Assembly (NCBI RefSeq): GCF_001553005.1
Contig: NZ_KQ959863.1
Coordinates: 1-17,834, forward strand
Length of the DNA stretch: 17,834 nt
Reading direction: 5' to 3'
Origin: Gemelliphila asaccharolytica
GTDB taxonomy: Bacteria > Bacillota > Bacilli > Staphylococcales > Gemellaceae
The notes beneath the pieces are model-generated. The model was not told where the DNA came from and made no database searches. It saw only the letters and a program-made list of their open reading frames with translations. Positions 16,241-17,834 of this stretch are shown here, in pieces; position 1 is the first letter of the stretch; every line of letters begins with the position of its first letter. The translations under genes were made by a program, and so were the position numbers.

Positions 16241-16846
16241 CTATAATGTTATTTCACTAAATTTTTTTCCTACTTCTGCTTTTTCATCTAGGACAAGAAT
16301 TCCTTTTTCTTCTTGTTTTTGCTCTATTGCTAATTCTTTTTTGGAACAAAGCATTCCGAAGGATTCTATTCCTCTAAGTTTAGATTTTTTTATTAATAAG
16401 CCGTTCGGCATAATAGCTCCTATTTTTGCTACTACTACCCTTTGCCCTGCTGCTACATTTTTTGCTCCGCATACTATTTGTAATATTTCATCTTTTCCTA
16501 CTTTTACTGTTGTTACGGAAAGTTTATCTGCATTAGGATGTTTTTCTTTTGTTAATACTTCTCCCACTACAAAATTTTCATCATTTGTAGAGTCAAAATC
16601 TAGTTTTATATTAATTTTCTTTAATCTTGATTCTAATATCTCTTTTTGTCCTTCGTTTAGGTTGATAATTCCTTTACCTTCTAGGTTTAAATTTTCTACA
16701 TTAAAAATATTTAATCCTACAAGATGTTTTTTTTCGTCATAGATTAACGCTGTATTTTTTTGCATTTCGTACGTTACTTTTTCTGCTTCTTTTATTCTTA
16801 TTATTAGTGTTTCTCCTAATACGTCTTTGTTATAAAAAATTTGCAT
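16241..16846 (-). CDS. ytpR: YtpR-family tRNA-binding-domain protein
   Basis: This 201-residue protein has an N-terminal ~90-residue YtpR-type domain (MQIFYNKDVLGETLIIRI, then ALIYDEKKHLVGLNIFN near residues 34-50). A C-terminal tRNA-binding OB-fold (~92-195) follows, as found in the PheT N-terminus, MetG C-terminus and EMAPII. The OB-fold shows FVVGEVLTKEKHPNADKLSV, IVCGAKNVAAGQRVVVAKIGA and LRGIESFGMLCSKKEL, all standard. AAAGGAGG lies just before ATG 16846. It follows ytpQ by 66 bp and precedes the coiled-coil gene by 13 bp, on the same strand with no terminator, so all three probably form one operon. Its cellular task is not established; binding of tRNA or structured RNA is inferred from the fold. 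Confidence 0.93.
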   Translation of the reverse strand: MQIFYNKDVLGETLIIRIKEAEKVTYEMQKNTALIYDEKKHLVGLNIFNVENLNLEGKGIINLNEGQKEILESRLKKINIKLDFDSTNDENFVVGEVLTKEKHPNADKLSVTTVKVGKDEILQIVCGAKNVAAGQRVVVAKIGAIMPNGLLIKKSKLRGIESFGMLCSKKELAIEQKQEEKGILVLDEKAEVGKKFSEITL

Positions 16847-16912
16847 TTTTCCTCCTTTGGTTTACCTTTTTTCTCCTGTTTTCTCTAAATATGTTTTGAA
16901 ATAATTTTTGCT

Positions 16913-17710
16913 TTACAAATATATAAAGAAGCTCTCTAACTTTTCTCCGTCATATTTAAACGTTATTGTTGTCACTGGCAATAATGCTTCTGTGTAAAAT
17001 TTTACCATTATTTTTTGCAATATTTGCAGTCCTATTTTGTTTTTTATATCAGCTATTATTAAAGTTTCTTGGTGAGGTAATCCTATATAGAAATCTTTTT
17101 GTATCTTTTTAAAAAAGTATTTTAATATCTCTTCGTCCAATATCCTTGACCCGTCATAACCGTCTTTTGCATTTAAAAAGTAAAAGGTGTTTCCTTTTAT
17201 TTCTTCTTTGTTATATTTTAAAGGCAATTTTTTTAAGTTTTCTATAGCTTCTTTTTTTACAACTTCTTCTTGTAAATTTAACTCTGCTAAAGATTTTTTT
17301 TCTATTAATTTATAAGAGTCTTTCAAATCTAAGGCATAAAATATTTTACTTTCATGAGTGTGCTCTTTTACTAGAAAGCTATCTGCTTTATCCTTTAAAA
17401 AAGTCTTTGCTCTCATTACAGGGTATATTTTTTTTAAAAATTGTTCTTTGGGGATATTTTCTATTTTAAAGTTTTCTTGAAGAAGAAAATTTTTTGTTAT
17501 GATATTTAAATAATTTTCTAAAGAGTTGTCACTTTCTTTTGTTTTATTTGTCGTAAATTTGTTTTTGAAAGTTTCTAAGTCTATTTCTCCCTTATGATTT
17601 TTATAATCTAGTTGATAGATTTCTTTGTTATTTTTGTGTATTTTATTTATTTTTATATCTGGAAGTTTTTGTTTTATTTTTTTTATTATATATTCTTCAC
17701 TATAATACAT
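16913..17710 (-). CDS. ytpQ: DUF1444 family protein (YtpQ-like)
   Basis: A 265-residue soluble protein that I assign to DUF1444 (YtpQ) from its size, its position before ytpR and family-like stretches: YPVMRAKTFLKDK near residues 91-103, DGYDGSRIL near 183-191, and the GLPHQETLIIADI segment near 210-222. The N-terminal third is charged and no transmembrane segment is present. The biochemical function of this family is unknown. GGAGG lies four bases before ATG 17710 and the promoter at 17744 is close by, so this is the first gene of the ytpQ-ytpR operon. In Bacillus ytpP (thioredoxin-like) comes before it; here a terminator cuts off whatever lies upstream. Confidence 0.85.
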   Translation of the reverse strand: MYYSEEYIIKKIKQKLPDIKINKIHKNNKEIYQLDYKNHKGEIDLETFKNKFTTNKTKESDNSLENYLNIITKNFLLQENFKIENIPKEQFLKKIYPVMRAKTFLKDKADSFLVKEHTHESKIFYALDLKDSYKLIEKKSLAELNLQEEVVKKEAIENLKKLPLKYNKEEIKGNTFYFLNAKDGYDGSRILDEEILKYFFKKIQKDFYIGLPHQETLIIADIKNKIGLQILQKIMVKFYTEALLPVTTITFKYDGEKLESFFIYL

Positions 17711-17743
17711 ATTACCTCCAAATGCTTATATTTATACGATTTT

Positions 17744-17752
17744 ATTATAACA
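17744..17752 (-). promoter_or_regulatory. Extended -10 promoter of the ytpQ-ytpR operon
   Basis: On the minus strand TGT-TATAAT (17752-17744) is a consensus extended -10, about 33 bp before the ATG. No clear -35 hexamer is present; the upstream bases are A-rich. Confidence 0.55.
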
Positions 17753-17802
17753 AATTTTTTTTATTATATCTATGAAAATTGCTATTTTATTGTACAACCT
17801 AT

Positions 17803-17831
17803 AAAAAAAAGAAGCAATTTTCATTGCTTCT
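17803..17831 (-). terminator. Terminator of an upstream minus-strand gene outside the window
   Basis: On the minus strand AGAAGCAAT (17831-17823) pairs perfectly with ATTGCTTCT (17818-17810) around a four-base loop, followed by a run of T. It should end a gene lying beyond the right edge, separating it from the ytpQ operon. Confidence 0.85.
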
Positions 17832-17834
17832 AGT

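Noticed and set aside
17612..17833. 73-codon plus-strand frame at the right end
   Set aside because: It is antisense to the ytpQ start and the terminator, very Phe/Tyr/Ile-rich, and lacks a ribosome site.

Overview
The window is AT-rich, gene-dense Gram-positive DNA. The clues are strong AGGAGG-type ribosome sites, extended -10 promoters, hairpin-plus-T terminators, an rnmV-rsmA pair, a ytpQ-ytpR pair and a NEAT/G5 surface protein. It most resembles a low-GC Bacillota commensal close to Bacillales, such as Gemella. That genus is an inference from gene content and codon use, not a database match.

Layout. 1-3027 (minus) is the N-terminal 1009 codons of a large secreted surface protein with a signal peptide, a duplicated module, a NEAT-like domain and two G5 domains; its C-terminus lies beyond the left edge. 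3426-3932 (minus) is a small membrane-anchored protein with two Ltp repeats. 4080-5357 (minus) is an MFS permease. 5650-7418 (minus) is an RNA-maturation operon, rnmV-rsmA, followed by a DUF59 iron-sulfur assembly gene. 7692-8810 (minus) is alanine dehydrogenase, with its own promoter and terminator. A 599-bp gap without a convincing gene (8811-9409) holds an 18-bp perfect palindrome, a possible promoter and a terminator-like hairpin. The plus strand then carries a C69 dipeptidase (9410-10810) and a gnd-zwf operon (11041-13807) for the two NADPH-producing dehydrogenases of the oxidative pentose phosphate pathway. The two genes overlap by 23 bp. A bidirectional terminator (13843-13874) separates zwf from a convergent minus-strand operon at 13951-17710: ytpQ (DUF1444), ytpR (tRNA-binding domain), then a 758-residue Lys/Glu-rich protein.

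This last protein is the most interesting item. It sits where Bacillus and relatives carry sftA (ytpS), the FtsK/SpoIIIE-like DNA translocase. Its C-terminal part resembles the linker segment that precedes the translocase motor, but no ATPase motor follows and none is left in the 143 bp before zwf. It may be a motor-less SftA derivative.

Most of the window is ordinary core metabolism and RNA processing. I see no CRISPR array, tRNA, rRNA, insertion sequence or prophage. Two apparent starts are corrected from ribosome-site spacing: the dipeptidase starts at 9410 and gnd at 11041.
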